A model generated the notes under the pieces. That model did not search any database. It was given only the letters and a program-made list of their open reading frames with translations, and had not been told where the DNA came from. Shown piece by piece: positions 1 to 8,649 of a DNA stretch of 64,000 nucleotides (positions within the stretch are counted from its first letter, which is position 1; the number at the start of each line of letters is the position of its first letter). A program made the position numbers and the translations under genes. Origin of the DNA: Staphylococcus equorum (GTDB lineage: Bacteria > Bacillota > Bacilli > Staphylococcales > Staphylococcaceae); NCBI RefSeq assembly GCF_029024965.1, contig NZ_CP118982.1, forward strand, positions 2,542,001 to 2,606,000, written 5' to 3'.

Positions 1-181
1 CTGCATACGCTGTACTCATAGGTAATTGAGTCATTGCCATAGATAAAGCTAAGAAGCTCAAACTAAAGAAACCTATCAATCCTATGACAGCAGATGTTTT
101 TCGTGTATGCGTATAAGCATTTAAAAAGTTAATGCCTAACATTTCAAAAACACCTGCAATGATTAATAATATCCAAGCCAT
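1..181 (-). CDS. SMR-family exporter subunit, second of a pair (cut by window edge)
   Basis: Small multidrug resistance transporter subunit whose C-terminal part lies beyond base 1. The reading starts at the ATG at 181 and opens MAWILLIIAGVFEMLG, which carries the membrane-embedded Glu13 expected in SMR proteins. Its ATG overlaps the TAA of the upstream SMR gene (TAATG), so the two are translationally coupled. Paired SMR genes often form heteromeric exporters, and the guanidine-I riboswitch upstream makes guanidinium the likely substrate. About 60 of roughly 105 residues are visible. The family call is firm; the substrate is inferred from the riboswitch. Confidence 0.85.
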   Translation of the reverse strand, partial: MAWILLIIAGVFEMLGINFLNAYTHTRKTSAVIGLIGFFSLSFLALSMAMTQLPMSTAYA

Positions 182-507
182 TATGCTTCTCCCCCTTTAT
201 CTGGTGTGACTAATTTCAAACAAATCACACCTAAAAGTAATGTTAAAATTAATATAATTTTTCCATAATTAACTTCCTGGCCAAAGAAAGCAAAATCAAA
301 TATAGTGACACCTGTTGTACCCAGACCAACAAATACTGCATAAGATGTACCCACTGGTAACATTTTGGATGCATCTATAAGCAAATAAAAACTTAAAAAT
401 ATAGCTATAATTGTTAACATCCATTCTAGACCTGTCGTTGCATGTGTTAACCCAATGACCCAACCAACTTCAAATATTGATGCGATAATAATTTTTATCC
501 AATTCAT
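181..507 (-). CDS. SMR-family guanidinium-type exporter subunit, first of a pair
   Basis: A 108-residue, four-helix small multidrug resistance protein in the cell membrane. It begins MNWIKIIIASIFEVGW, with the essential Glu13 that exchanges protons for substrate. The SugE/Gdx branch of this family exports guanidinium. An AGGAGG ribosome binding site sits 8 bases upstream of the ATG at 507, and a guanidine-I riboswitch with an intrinsic terminator lies just upstream, so expression should need guanidine. It forms an operon with the next SMR gene through a TAATG overlap. The family is certain; the guanidinium role follows from the riboswitch and was not shown by residue analysis. Confidence 0.9.
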   Translation of the reverse strand: MNWIKIIIASIFEVGWVIGLTHATTGLEWMLTIIAIFLSFYLLIDASKMLPVGTSYAVFVGLGTTGVTIFDFAFFGQEVNYGKIILILTLLLGVICLKLVTPDKGGEA

Positions 508-530
508 TCATATTCCTCCTATTAAAATAA

Positions 531-650
531 AAAAGCCCGAGAGATAGTTATCACTACTATCTCCCAGGCTTTTATCCTTCCGTGTCACATTCAACATGTG
601 GCTTCCTCTCGGACCAGTCCAACATTGAGTGTTGCGGAACCCTAGAAAGC
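531..650 (-). promoter_or_regulatory. Guanidine-I (ykkC) riboswitch with intrinsic terminator
   Basis: Read on the minus strand from 650, the segment contains the conserved ykkC blocks CTAGGGTTCCG, ACTGGTCCGAGAGG, ACGGAAGGATAAAAGCC and GGGAGATAGT. The last block is reused as the 5' arm of a terminator whose 3' arm is ACTATCTCTCGGGCTTTTTT (531-571). This is the classic layout in which ligand binding prevents the terminator from forming. It sits 24 bases upstream of the first SMR gene. The motif match is direct; ligand identity comes from knowledge of this riboswitch class. Confidence 0.93.
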
Positions 651-668
651 TTTTATTTAATTCTCTGT

Positions 669-697
669 ATCATATCAATTTATCTTATAGACATCAA
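669..697 (-). promoter_or_regulatory. Sigma-A promoter for the riboswitch-SMR transcript
   Basis: On the minus strand TTGATG (697-692) and TATGAT (674-669) are separated by exactly 17 bases, and transcription would begin just before the 5' end of the guanidine riboswitch. Seen in sequence; start site inferred. Confidence 0.7.
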
Positions 698-699
698 GC

Positions 700-956
700 A
701 TAGCATTTCATTCTTACTCAATTTAAAATTATTATCATTTAAAAACGCTTACAAGAAACACTTAGGTGTCTTTTTACATTTTTATTTTAAAAAGTTTTAA
801 TTATTTAAGTCATTACCCTCTACATTTTATGAATTTTCATGTATACTATATATCAGATTAGAACTATTATAATCTAAATGCTTAATCAATGAAATGAATT
901 CTCAATTAAAACAATCCGATTATTGGATTGAAATATAAAAAAAGTGAGGGATTACT
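700..956. other. AT-rich intergenic stretch, no gene seen
   Basis: The region between the riboswitch promoter and the 74-residue gene holds no convincing coding frame or structured RNA. Its right end must contain the promoter for the gene at 957. A reading of 72 codons at 582-800 overlaps the riboswitch on the other strand and is not a gene. Confidence 0.6.
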
Positions 957-1181
957 ATGCAATTATTAAATTACAAAATGCACAATGATGAACTCATCGC
1001 TACAGTGTTATCCGATAAGAAGCAAGTATTCAAATACACGTTTGATGTAAACACGCCGGAATATGAAATCTTAGATGTACTTGAAGAAATTAACGAATAT
1101 GTAGACAATGGTCACCATCCATTAGGTTGTTCATTACTAAAAAATTATACACACGCGGATGTGAGTCAAAATAGTTTATAA
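957..1181 (+). CDS. Conserved small staphylococcal-type protein of unknown function
   Basis: A soluble 74-residue, acidic protein (starts MQLLNYKMHNDELIA) with no signal peptide or membrane helix. A GTGAGGG ribosome binding site lies 7 bases before the ATG, and a strong terminator follows within 20 bases, so it is a single-gene transcript. I do not recognise a domain. The composition (many Asp/Glu, short beta-rich opening, then a predicted helix at about 35-50) fits a small globular protein. No function is assigned. Confidence 0.7.
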   Translation: MQLLNYKMHNDELIATVLSDKKQVFKYTFDVNTPEYEILDVLEEINEYVDNGHHPLGCSLLKNYTHADVSQNSL

Positions 1182-1198
1182 TATTGATCACACAGCAA

Positions 1199-1251
1199 AA
1201 AGATGAGTATTACTGTTCACTTAGAAACAGTAATTACTCATCTTTTATTTT
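1199..1251 (+). terminator. Intrinsic terminator after the 74-residue gene
   Basis: The arms AAGATGAGTATTACTGTT and AACAGTAATTACTCATCTT form a long hairpin followed by a T-rich run. Confidence 0.85.
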
Positions 1252-1387
1252 TGCTTGTTAATCTTCATGAAAAATACTACCTTTAATTGAACTGTGCATG
1301 GTATATTGAGTTAGTTAACATCATATACCGGGTAAATACATAATAAAGATATTCAAACGTGATAAATATAATTGGGGGGGACGCAAA

Positions 1388-1564
1388 ATGTTCTATGGTT
1401 CAATATTACTCATTATTCTTGGTATTGTACTATTAATTTTAAATAAACGCCTTTCAAAAAAAGGTGATACAAGTAAAAAACAAAGTTTTATTAGTTTCGG
1501 CGTGATGTCATTAGTTTTTGGTCTTTTTGGCCTTATAGGTGTTATTATTATGGCATTGACTTAA
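1388..1564 (+). CDS. Small two-helix membrane protein (58 residues)
   Basis: ATG at 1388 follows a GGGGGGG-rich ribosome binding site (ATTGGGGGGGACGCAAA). The 58-residue product has two hydrophobic helices (about 4-18 and 35-55) separated by a short basic loop, RLSKKGDTSKK. It is a likely integral membrane protein facing the cytoplasm with the loop. No family was recognised. It stands alone and ends just before a bidirectional terminator shared with merA. The good start signal and the amphipathic layout support a real gene. Confidence 0.6.
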   Translation: MFYGSILLIILGIVLLILNKRLSKKGDTSKKQSFISFGVMSLVFGLFGLIGVIIMALT

Positions 1565-1578
1565 TATTTATTGCATGT

Positions 1579-1620
1579 AAAAAGGTGATAGAGCCCCTCA
1601 AGGGGAATCTATCACCTTTT
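1579..1620. terminator. Bidirectional terminator between small membrane gene and merA
   Basis: AAAAGGTGATAGA and TCTATCACCTTTT pair around a second inner stem CCCCTCAAGGGG, with A and T runs at both ends. It can serve both converging genes. Confidence 0.85.
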
Positions 1621-1634
1621 AACTTTCCACACTA

Positions 1635-2957
1635 TTACATATCAAATAAATCATTAAATGATTCAACCATCGTTGGATGTGTATAAATATTATCTTTCAA
1701 TACCTTATAATTTAACTTTTGATCTATTGCTAATTTTAATACATTAATGATTTCTTCTGATTCTAAGCCATATAATGTTGCTCCAAGTATTGTTTCCGTA
1801 TCTTTATTCACTACTACTTTAAACAAGCCTCTTGGATCATTATTCACTTTATGTCTAGGGATAGCGTTAACTGGAAGTGCGTTTTCTATTACATTGTAGC
1901 CTTGATTTTTAGCTTCTTGACCAGTCAAACCTACACGTGCCATTGGCGGATCAATAAATACTGTATAAGGCACAGCGCCTCTATTTTCAGTAGAACGCAC
2001 ACCCGTTCCAAAGAGTTGATCTTTAACAATTCTAAAGTCATCTAAAGAGATATATGTGAATTGCATACCACCTTTAACATCACCGATTGCATAAACATGT
2101 TGCGCATCCGTTTGGAGATATTCATTCACTTTAATTTCTCCATGCTCACCAAGCGTTACATCCGTATTGTCTAAATCTAAATCCACATTAGGCTTACGAC
2201 CAGTCGCTAACAGGACTGCATCCGCTTCATAATCTCCATTAGACGTATGCACAATAGTTCCAGATTCAGTATCTTCAAAGCGCTCTGTGTTCACATTGTA
2301 TATGATATTTACACCTTTGTTAGCTAAATCTTTTTTAACTTCTGTAACTATATCATGATCTTCTTTAGGCATAATATCGTTGCCACGTTCAAGTACGGTC
2401 ACTTGTGTATCGAAGTTAGCAAACATTGACGCAAATTCTAAAGCAATATATCCAGCACCAATGATGACTAATTGCTTAGGCTGAAAATCCAAACTCATAA
2501 TCCCAGCAGAATCGTATAAATGCTGAGAACTTTCGACGCCTGTAATTGGTGGTATGACTGACATTGCGCCCGTATTAATAACGACATCTTCTGCATGCAA
2601 TGTTTCCACTACATCCTCATTGTCATTTAATAACTTCACTTCATTGTTAGATTTGAACTTCGCAGTATAATCCAAGACTTCAATATTATTATCATCTGCA
2701 AGATTATGATAATTTTTATTATTCAACGCATCTACCACATCTTTTTTTCTAGAAAATGCTTTGTTAAAATCATTATGAGTTAGACCTTCGTGAACAAGCG
2801 TTTTTGAAGGAATACAACCAACATTGATACAAGTGCCACCATACATCTTTTTAGACTTCTCAATGACTGCTACTTTTTTACCTTGTGCTGAAGCAAATTT
2901 CGCTAATGTTTTACCACCTTTACCAAATCCTATAATCACTAAATCAAATTGTCTCAT
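1635..2957 (-). CDS. merA: Flavin disulfide reductase MerA-like (hypothiocyanous acid reductase)
   Basis: A 440-residue pyridine nucleotide-disulfide oxidoreductase. It has an N-terminal FAD Rossmann motif (GFGKGGKTLA), the redox pair CINVGC (Cys43, Cys48), a central NAD(P)H-binding GAGYIALEFASMF, the FAD motif YAIGD, and a C-terminal dimerisation domain with HPTMVES. In Staphylococcus aureus the protein with Cys43 in this position is MerA, which protects against HOCl/HOSCN and is repressed by HypR; related RclA-type enzymes reduce hypothiocyanous acid. Here the Rrf2-type hypR gene overlaps its start by 14 bases, so the operon is conserved. It lacks the N-terminal metal-binding domain of true mercuric reductases, so mercury reduction is unlikely. 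Confidence 0.88.
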   Translation of the reverse strand: MRQFDLVIIGFGKGGKTLAKFASAQGKKVAVIEKSKKMYGGTCINVGCIPSKTLVHEGLTHNDFNKAFSRKKDVVDALNNKNYHNLADDNNIEVLDYTAKFKSNNEVKLLNDNEDVVETLHAEDVVINTGAMSVIPPITGVESSQHLYDSAGIMSLDFQPKQLVIIGAGYIALEFASMFANFDTQVTVLERGNDIMPKEDHDIVTEVKKDLANKGVNIIYNVNTERFEDTESGTIVHTSNGDYEADAVLLATGRKPNVDLDLDNTDVTLGEHGEIKVNEYLQTDAQHVYAIGDVKGGMQFTYISLDDFRIVKDQLFGTGVRSTENRGAVPYTVFIDPPMARVGLTGQEAKNQGYNVIENALPVNAIPRHKVNNDPRGLFKVVVNKDTETILGATLYGLESEEIINVLKLAIDQKLNYKVLKDNIYTHPTMVESFNDLFDM

Positions 2958-3378
2958 GAATATCCTCCTTCATTACATCATTTAATACATCTGTAATTGT
3001 TATAGTTTTATAATAATTTATTAATATATCATTTTCTTTTTGCTGAAACTTAGACATTGTAGTCCCTATTTCCCTGGAAATCTCACAATCACTACCTTCG
3101 TCACCTGTAAAAATACGTCCATCTGATCTTTCCTCATTAAATAATTCAAATAAGTCTGCCAGATTAACATCAGCGGTTACTTCATTAGCTTGATAACCAC
3201 CATACTTCCCCCTACTAGCATCTAGGTAATGTTGATCATTTAACTTTCTTGTCACCCTGCGTAATTGCACAGGATTAATACATATCCGCTCTGATAATGA
3301 ACCACTACTATAACGTGCATCTGAATGCTTAACTAGAAATGTTAGCAGATGGACTGCTATATTAAACTCTAAATTCAT
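2944..3378 (-). CDS. hypR: Rrf2-family redox-sensing repressor HypR-like
   Basis: A winged-helix Rrf2 regulator that should repress itself and merA until oxidised. The ATG at 3378 is chosen because AAAGGTG lies 6 bases upstream; an in-frame GTG at 3387 has no spacing for a binding site. With this start (144 residues) a cysteine falls at position 33 (ERICINP) and another near 98 (SDCEIS), matching the Cys33/Cys99 pair that forms the intersubunit disulfide in S. aureus HypR. I see no third cysteine near the C-terminus. The last codons overlap merA, indicating translational coupling. Confidence 0.87.
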   Translation of the reverse strand: MNLEFNIAVHLLTFLVKHSDARYSSGSLSERICINPVQLRRVTRKLNDQHYLDASRGKYGGYQANEVTADVNLADLFELFNEERSDGRIFTGDEGSDCEISREIGTTMSKFQQKENDILINYYKTITITDVLNDVMKEDIHETI

Positions 3379-3390
3379 TCGCATCACCTT

Positions 3391-3416
3391 TAATTGTAAC
3401 TTTTATAATTACATTA
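3391..3416. promoter_or_regulatory. Imperfect inverted repeat, candidate HypR operator
   Basis: TAATTGTAAC-TTTTAT-AATTACATTA, an imperfect palindrome containing TGTAA and TTACA half sites, sits immediately upstream of hypR where an autoregulatory operator is expected. The pattern is seen; binding is inferred. Confidence 0.5.
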
Positions 3417-3571
3417 AAACATGTCTTGAAATTACTCGAAAGTTTTTTGCTTATACTATCTATATTCCCAATTACAGTAATATATATCTAACAATGTTAT
3501 TGTTTTGCATTACTGACTACATTTAATATACTTATGTGCAAGGTGGTATTAACAATAAAGGAGATGGAGAA

Positions 3572-3946
3572 ATGATTAAAAAATTAGATGAAGTTATGAT
3601 ATACGTATATGATCACGATAAAGCAATTGAATTTTGGACAAAAAACTTAAACTTTGTAGTAGTAGCCGATGACGAAGAAATGGGTATGCGCGTAGTAAAA
3701 CTGCTTCCAGAAGACGATGCTCAAACTGCTATTGTATTGCAGGACAAAGCGAAAGTTGACGAAATGGACATGGGTGTCAGTACAACTACACCATCACTGA
3801 TTTTCGCAACAACACAATTCGACCACTTATATGATCGTTTGAAATCTAATCAAAATGCAGTTGGAGACATTATGGATTTACCTATGGGTAGAGTCTTTAA
3901 TTTTGCAGATGCCGAAAACAATTATTTCGCAGTTAAAGAAATATAA
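3572..3946 (+). CDS. VOC-family (glyoxalase/dioxygenase fold) protein
   Basis: A 124-residue vicinal oxygen chelate protein beginning MIKKLDEVMIYVYDHDKAIE and ending with the paired beta-alpha repeat DAENNYFAVKEI. The VOC fold uses two beta-alpha-beta-beta-beta units. The first metal ligand position here is Glu/Asp rather than the usual His, so metal dependence is uncertain. The start at 3572 is favoured by GGAGATGGAG 3-9 bases upstream; an in-frame ATG at 3536 would lack this. It is divergent from hypR-merA, and may share its stress regulation, which is inference only. Confidence 0.8.
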   Translation: MIKKLDEVMIYVYDHDKAIEFWTKNLNFVVVADDEEMGMRVVKLLPEDDAQTAIVLQDKAKVDEMDMGVSTTTPSLIFATTQFDHLYDRLKSNQNAVGDIMDLPMGRVFNFADAENNYFAVKEI

Positions 3947-4175
3947 TTCTACGATACTTTAAATGAACTTTGCTCATGATCTAGGACATAAATATATCCC
4001 TCCGCCTCAATTATGAAAACATACAACTTACCTTAATCTAGCATGTTCTTCCCATAATAATTGTAAATAACTGTTAAGTCGTAAGTAATGTAATTGTAAT
4101 CAACACATAACCTGTATAACCCATTAAGTTTGTTATACTTTTATAGCCACTAAATATGTATTACAGGAGACAATT

Positions 4176-4922
4176 ATGAAAAGAATCTTCCACTTGTATT
4201 TATATTATTTAATTATGTTAGCTATCGTTGCCGCTATTTTACTTTCTTTATATTTTTTATATGTGTGGAAAAACAATCAGCCGCAAAATCAAGACTATTA
4301 TAAGAATTTCGAAGAACTGAAAGCTGACACAAAAGAAGATCGTGATTGGCAAATCAATTCAAAAACGACAAATAACAAAGATATATTAGTTACTGCTATT
4401 CATGGTGGCGGTATTGAGCCTGGCACTTCTGAATTGGCAAAAATCATTTCTAAAAAAGGTAACTTTAATCTATATAGTTTTGAAGGTTTATTAAAATCGA
4501 ATAATGCTAAATTGCATATTACTTCGACTCGTTTCGATGATCCCAAATTAAAAGACATGACGAGCAAATCTGATGAAACGGTGTCTATTCACGGCATTCG
4601 AGAAGATAAAAAAGTTGTCTACATTGGTGGTAAAGATAAAGATATGGCCAAATCTATACGTAAGGAATTAGAAAATGAAGATTTTAATGTTGAAAATAGC
4701 CCTGATTATGTAAATGGCGATTCCAGCCAAAATATCATTAATAAAAATGATACAGGCTCAGGTGTTCAACTTGAGATTTCAACAGAATATCGTAAGTCAT
4801 TTTTTGAGGACGATGAGCTTGGTCGCTCCACGAGAGAAAATCCAAATGATTACAGACAATCCATCTACGACTTTGCTGAAGCTGTTACAAAGGGCGTAAA
4901 AGAGCAAACAACAAAAGATTAG
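4176..4922 (+). CDS. Membrane-anchored poly-gamma-glutamate hydrolase-family protein
   Basis: A 248-residue protein with one N-terminal membrane helix (about 8-30) and an extracellular domain that begins with YKNFEELKADTKEDRDW and the motif AIHGGGIEPGTSE. His and Glu of that motif match the zinc-binding opening of the phage-type poly-gamma-glutamate hydrolase family (DUF867, carboxypeptidase-like fold). A second part, SGVQLEISTEYR, carries the conserved Glu. The role would be hydrolysis of gamma-glutamyl polymers at the cell surface; many staphylococci make such a capsule, but no cap genes are in this window. It has an AGGAGA binding site and stands alone before a terminator. Confidence 0.82.
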   Translation: MKRIFHLYLYYLIMLAIVAAILLSLYFLYVWKNNQPQNQDYYKNFEELKADTKEDRDWQINSKTTNNKDILVTAIHGGGIEPGTSELAKIISKKGNFNLYSFEGLLKSNNAKLHITSTRFDDPKLKDMTSKSDETVSIHGIREDKKVVYIGGKDKDMAKSIRKELENEDFNVENSPDYVNGDSSQNIINKNDTGSGVQLEISTEYRKSFFEDDELGRSTRENPNDYRQSIYDFAEAVTKGVKEQTTKD

Positions 4923-4926
4923 CAAT

Positions 4927-4977
4927 AAAAAATCCAGGAAGTCTACCTTAATTAGAGTAGTTTTCTGGATTTTTATT
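4927..4977. terminator. Terminator between the hydrolase-like gene and the PTS regulator
   Basis: AAAAATCCAGGAA and TTTTCTGGATTTTT pair across an inner stem (TCTACCTTAATTAGAGTAG). T and A runs flank both sides, so it can act for both converging genes. Confidence 0.8.
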
Positions 4978-4992
4978 GTTTTAAATTCATTA

Positions 4993-6853
4993 TTAATAAA
5001 TATCAAAGTACGTTTCTTTTAAATCTTTTTCATTTGACTGATTTAATAATTCTACTACTAAACTAAAATCATTAATAATATGACTAATCCTTTTGAAAAT
5101 AGGTTCCATATCAACTGTTGTTTGTGATTTTAAACCTAAACAAAAGACAAGTTGAACATCTTTGTCCCCCCATTGAATAGGTTTGTCTAATTTAACTATA
5201 TAAATAAAAGATTGTTTAGCAGACGGTGTAACAGGATGAGGAACAGCGATAAGGTTACCATAAGCCGTAGTAGCTACTTCTTCTCGTTCATTAACTTTTT
5301 CAAAAAAGTCTGATTTTATATAATGCAATGCTTTTAAATCAGACTCAATTTCTGATAATAATTCATCTTTGCTTTCAACATTACTTTTAATCGCAAAAAG
5401 TTCAATTAACTTTTCTTTTTGTCCTACATTGTAGTTATCTATAAATTTTTTCAAGTTTAAAATATCTACATCAGTTAAAATTGTATTTACATAAATGACA
5501 GGTACAGAGAAATCTTTTTCCAGAGGAATTGTTGATATTATTAAATCTGTTCCTTGCAATTTATGTTCACTTAACTCATACAATTGTAATGAATTGGTTG
5601 TCGTGATTTCGTTACTAAAGTTTTCAATCAATTTATATTTTATTAGCTGTGAACTAGCCAAACCAGATGCACAAACAATAGTTGTATTGATTTTGTTATC
5701 CAGATTGTTCGGTTTTTTCAAAGCCAATTCAAAATGCAAAGCAAGGTAACCAATTTCACTTTCAGAAATTCTTATTTTGTATACTTCTTCAATTACTTTA
5801 CTTCCTACTAAAGCGATATCAAATGAAAATGGATAGTTCTTTTTAATTTCTGCTAATAATGGATTTCTGATATTCATTTTATATTTATATCTCGTAATAG
5901 AAGTAGATAAATGTAAGCTTAGATTATTTCTCAATTCTTCTTCATCTGTTAAATCTAAGTGAAACACTTGTTTTATTCTTCTTAAAATATGCTCTATCAA
6001 CATATTTAATTCTTTATTTTCATGAATATTAGCGTTTTCTGAAGTAAGACCTGACGTTAATATATGTGCCCAAATATATTGTTTTTCTTTAGTAGGTAAT
6101 TGGATATTAAAATTGCATTCTATCATTTCTACTAACTGCTTAAAAAATTGATTAACATCTTCACTCGTTTTCGTATAGCCATTAAATATATTACCTTCAT
6201 CTTTAATAATGAGTTTATGTTCAACCCTAAACAGTGCTATATATATATATATGAACAACCAAATTTTCTAATTTCACATCAGGTATTGTAATGTTAAATC
6301 GATTGATTATTCCGATAATTTTATTTTTAAGTACATTTATTTCTTCGCTATCAAAAAGCTCATCCATAGATAACGGATCTAATAAAAACTCTGCAATCGC
6401 ATATCTTTTCTGAAATTCATGTCCATCTATTTTCAACCCATGATATGGGCTTGTTATCAGATTCAAATCATGTTTTTCTAACTGTTCTCGTATCATTTTC
6501 AAGTCTTTCTTTATAGTCGTATCACTTACAAACATTCGTTCACTTAAATCGTCAATCTTTACATAGTTATCCAGTACAAGTAATTGACTAAATATATATC
6601 TAACTCTACTATCTTGATTATTAAAATTGAGAAGCTCATCTTTTAAATATTGATCATTTAGGAATAAATTGAATTTTTCTTTATTTTTTATTATCAATTT
6701 ATATCCCACTGATTTCTTAGAAAAAATATAAAATCCAAATTCTTTTTCTGATTCATTTAATTCTTTCAAATCATTTCTAACTGTTCTAGGAGAAACACTC
6801 AAACTTTTACCTATAAACTCCCCAGAAATATAGGTGCTTGAATAATTATACAT
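4993..6853 (-). pseudogene. LicR/CelR-type PTS-regulated activator, split by a TA-repeat frameshift
   Basis: Two adjacent frames together encode one PRD regulator of the downstream-facing beta-glucoside PTS operon. The upstream frame (6853-6227) supplies the helix-turn-helix and most of PRD1 and ends VVHIYIYSTV-stop. The other frame resumes within the same motif as IYIALFRVEHK and continues with PRD2, an EIIB-like domain (CASGLASSQL) and a C-terminal EIIA-like domain (AVPHPVTPSAKQ). The break is at the 15-base TA run at 6238-6252. Loss of two TA units would restore HIYIALFRV, the usual PRD signature, and gain of one unit would also restore the frame. The regulator is therefore either recently inactivated or switchable. 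Domain identity is clear. Confidence 0.87.
6238..6252. repeat. TA dinucleotide run inside the PTS regulator gene
   Basis: Seven TA units plus one T. The run lies in the PRD1 His-motif codons and sets the reading frame of the regulator. Dinucleotide tracts of this length are prone to strand slippage. Confidence 0.9.
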
Positions 6854-6936
6854 AAGCCGTATAATTTTTAAAGTTCTTTTGTTCTTTTGTTCATTCCCTC
6901 ACTCCAATTACCTTACACTTTAGTATTGATTATATA

Positions 6937-8316
6937 TTATAATTCAAACATGTTTTCCTCTGATAATTTTTTAAACCAATACCCACTCTTTTTAATTGTA
7001 CGTGCTTGCGTATTAATGTCCACAGAAATAAATCCATATCTATTTTTATAGGCATTCATCCAAGACCAATTATCCATAAATGTCCACATATGGTAACCTT
7101 TACAATTTGCACCTTCTTTAATAGCTTTATTAAGCCAATACAAATGATCTTTCAAAAATTCGATTCTATAATCATCTTGTATTTGATTGTTTTCTATAAA
7201 CCTTGCTTCATTTTCTACGCCCATTCCATTTTCAGAAATAAATGAAGTAATATTGCCATAGTTATTTTGTAAGTTTTTCATGATATCATAGATACCTTCT
7301 GGATAAATTTCCCAACCTCTATAAGGGTTCATTTTTCTGCCTGGCATTTCATAATTATCAAAATAAAATTCTGGGGTGAATGGCGAATTAGGGTTAGGTA
7401 TATTTTCTTTAGCTTTAACACGTCTAGGTAAATAATAATTTACGCCTAATAAATCTACTGTATTATGTTTTATGATTTCCAAGTCTTCACTCTTATAAAA
7501 AGGCATTAAATCCTGTGCTTTGATCATTTCTACTAATTGTTCTGGAAAAGTACCTTTTGTAGCAGGATCTAGAAAACTCTTATTAAAAAATAAATCTGCT
7601 ATTAATGCAGCTTTTTTATCTTCTTCATTTTCACTTCTTGGATAAGAAGGTGTTAAGTTCAACACTATGCCTATTTCTCCGTTATAGTTCTGTTCTTTAA
7701 ATAACTTGATTGTTTTAGCATTTGCTAATATCGTATTAAAAGCATATTGAAAACCTCTTTTGGCATCATTGATATCAGGATAACGGAAATTATATAAATA
7801 GCCTCCTTCAACTGGCACAATCGGCTCGTTAAACGTAAACCATTTTTTCACTCTATCACCATATAAATCAAAGCATTTTTGTGCATAAGCAACATAATTA
7901 TCGACAACTTCTCTCGATTCAAACCCTCCTTTATTTTGTTGTTTCATAGGCATATCAAAGTGATATAAATTAACAAAAGGCTCAATGCCATTAGCTATTA
8001 ATTCATTAATGACATTATTATAAAATTCAACTGCGTTTTCGTTTATATTTCCTGTATCTTGATTTATCATCCTTGTCCAAGAAATGGACAAACGAAACGA
8101 ATTATGGCCTGTTTCTTTCATCAGTTTAATATCTTCTTTATATGTGTTATAAAAATTCGATGTGACATCTGGTCCAACATTATCATAAAATCGATTTGGT
8201 TCTTTTTCATACCAGTAATCCCATATGGATTGTTCAGTCATAGATTTCGTTCCTTCAGTTTGTGTCGCACTTGCCGCACTGCCCCACCAAAAATCTTTCG
8301 GAAAAGTAATTTTCAT
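6937..8316 (-). CDS. bglA: 6-phospho-beta-glucosidase, GH1
   Basis: A 459-residue cytosolic glycoside hydrolase of family 1. The acid/base glutamate is in TFNEP (Glu164), the nucleophile in ISENG (Glu362), and the N-terminal FWWGSAASATQTEG is typical. It would cleave phosphorylated beta-glucosides such as cellobiose-6-phosphate delivered by the PTS encoded just upstream. Only 12 bases separate it from the EIIA gene, so it is the fourth gene of the operon EIIB-EIIC-EIIA-bglA. The natural sugar could be cellobiose, a lichenan oligosaccharide or an aryl-beta-glucoside; the sequence alone does not decide. Confidence 0.93.
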   Translation of the reverse strand: MKITFPKDFWWGSAASATQTEGTKSMTEQSIWDYWYEKEPNRFYDNVGPDVTSNFYNTYKEDIKLMKETGHNSFRLSISWTRMINQDTGNINENAVEFYNNVINELIANGIEPFVNLYHFDMPMKQQNKGGFESREVVDNYVAYAQKCFDLYGDRVKKWFTFNEPIVPVEGGYLYNFRYPDINDAKRGFQYAFNTILANAKTIKLFKEQNYNGEIGIVLNLTPSYPRSENEEDKKAALIADLFFNKSFLDPATKGTFPEQLVEMIKAQDLMPFYKSEDLEIIKHNTVDLLGVNYYLPRRVKAKENIPNPNSPFTPEFYFDNYEMPGRKMNPYRGWEIYPEGIYDIMKNLQNNYGNITSFISENGMGVENEARFIENNQIQDDYRIEFLKDHLYWLNKAIKEGANCKGYHMWTFMDNWSWMNAYKNRYGFISVDINTQARTIKKSGYWFKKLSEENMFEL

Positions 8317-8328
8317 AAAAGTTCTCTC

Positions 8329-8643
8329 CTATCTGTTTGCTTTTATTTCTTGATAAATATCGATGATTTCGTTTGCCATATCTTTTATTGTTAGTGCATT
8401 CATTAAATGATCTTGTGAATGTATAAGTATTAAATTTAATTGATAATCTTTTCCTTGTGCTTCTTCTTGCAATAAACTTGTTTGAAAATTATGCGCCTTA
8501 TTTATTTCTTGCTCTGCTTCTTTCATTTTTTCCTTAGCAGTCTCGAAATCATTTTCTTTCACATATTGAATTGCTTCCATTGCACTTGACCTACCATTTC
8601 CAGCTAGCAAGATAATTTGGAATGCTATTTCTGTATTATCCAT
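8329..8643 (-). CDS. PTS lactose/cellobiose-type EIIA component
   Basis: A 104-residue EIIA of the Lac family. It has the early helix LAGNGRSSAMEAI and the phosphoryl-accepting histidine in LILIHSQDHLM (His75). It passes phosphate from HPr to the EIIB encoded two genes upstream. It lies between EIIC (6 bases away) and the GH1 gene. Confidence 0.93.
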   Translation of the reverse strand: MDNTEIAFQIILLAGNGRSSAMEAIQYVKENDFETAKEKMKEAEQEINKAHNFQTSLLQEEAQGKDYQLNLILIHSQDHLMNALTIKDMANEIIDIYQEIKANR

Positions 8644-8649
8644 GATATA

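Noticed and set aside
582..800. 72-codon reading on the plus strand
   Set aside because: It runs antisense through the guanidine riboswitch and its promoter, and has no ribosome binding site.
1635..2957. Mercuric reductase with true mercury resistance
   Set aside because: No mercury-binding N-terminal domain and no mer operon; the partner HypR points to oxidant defence.
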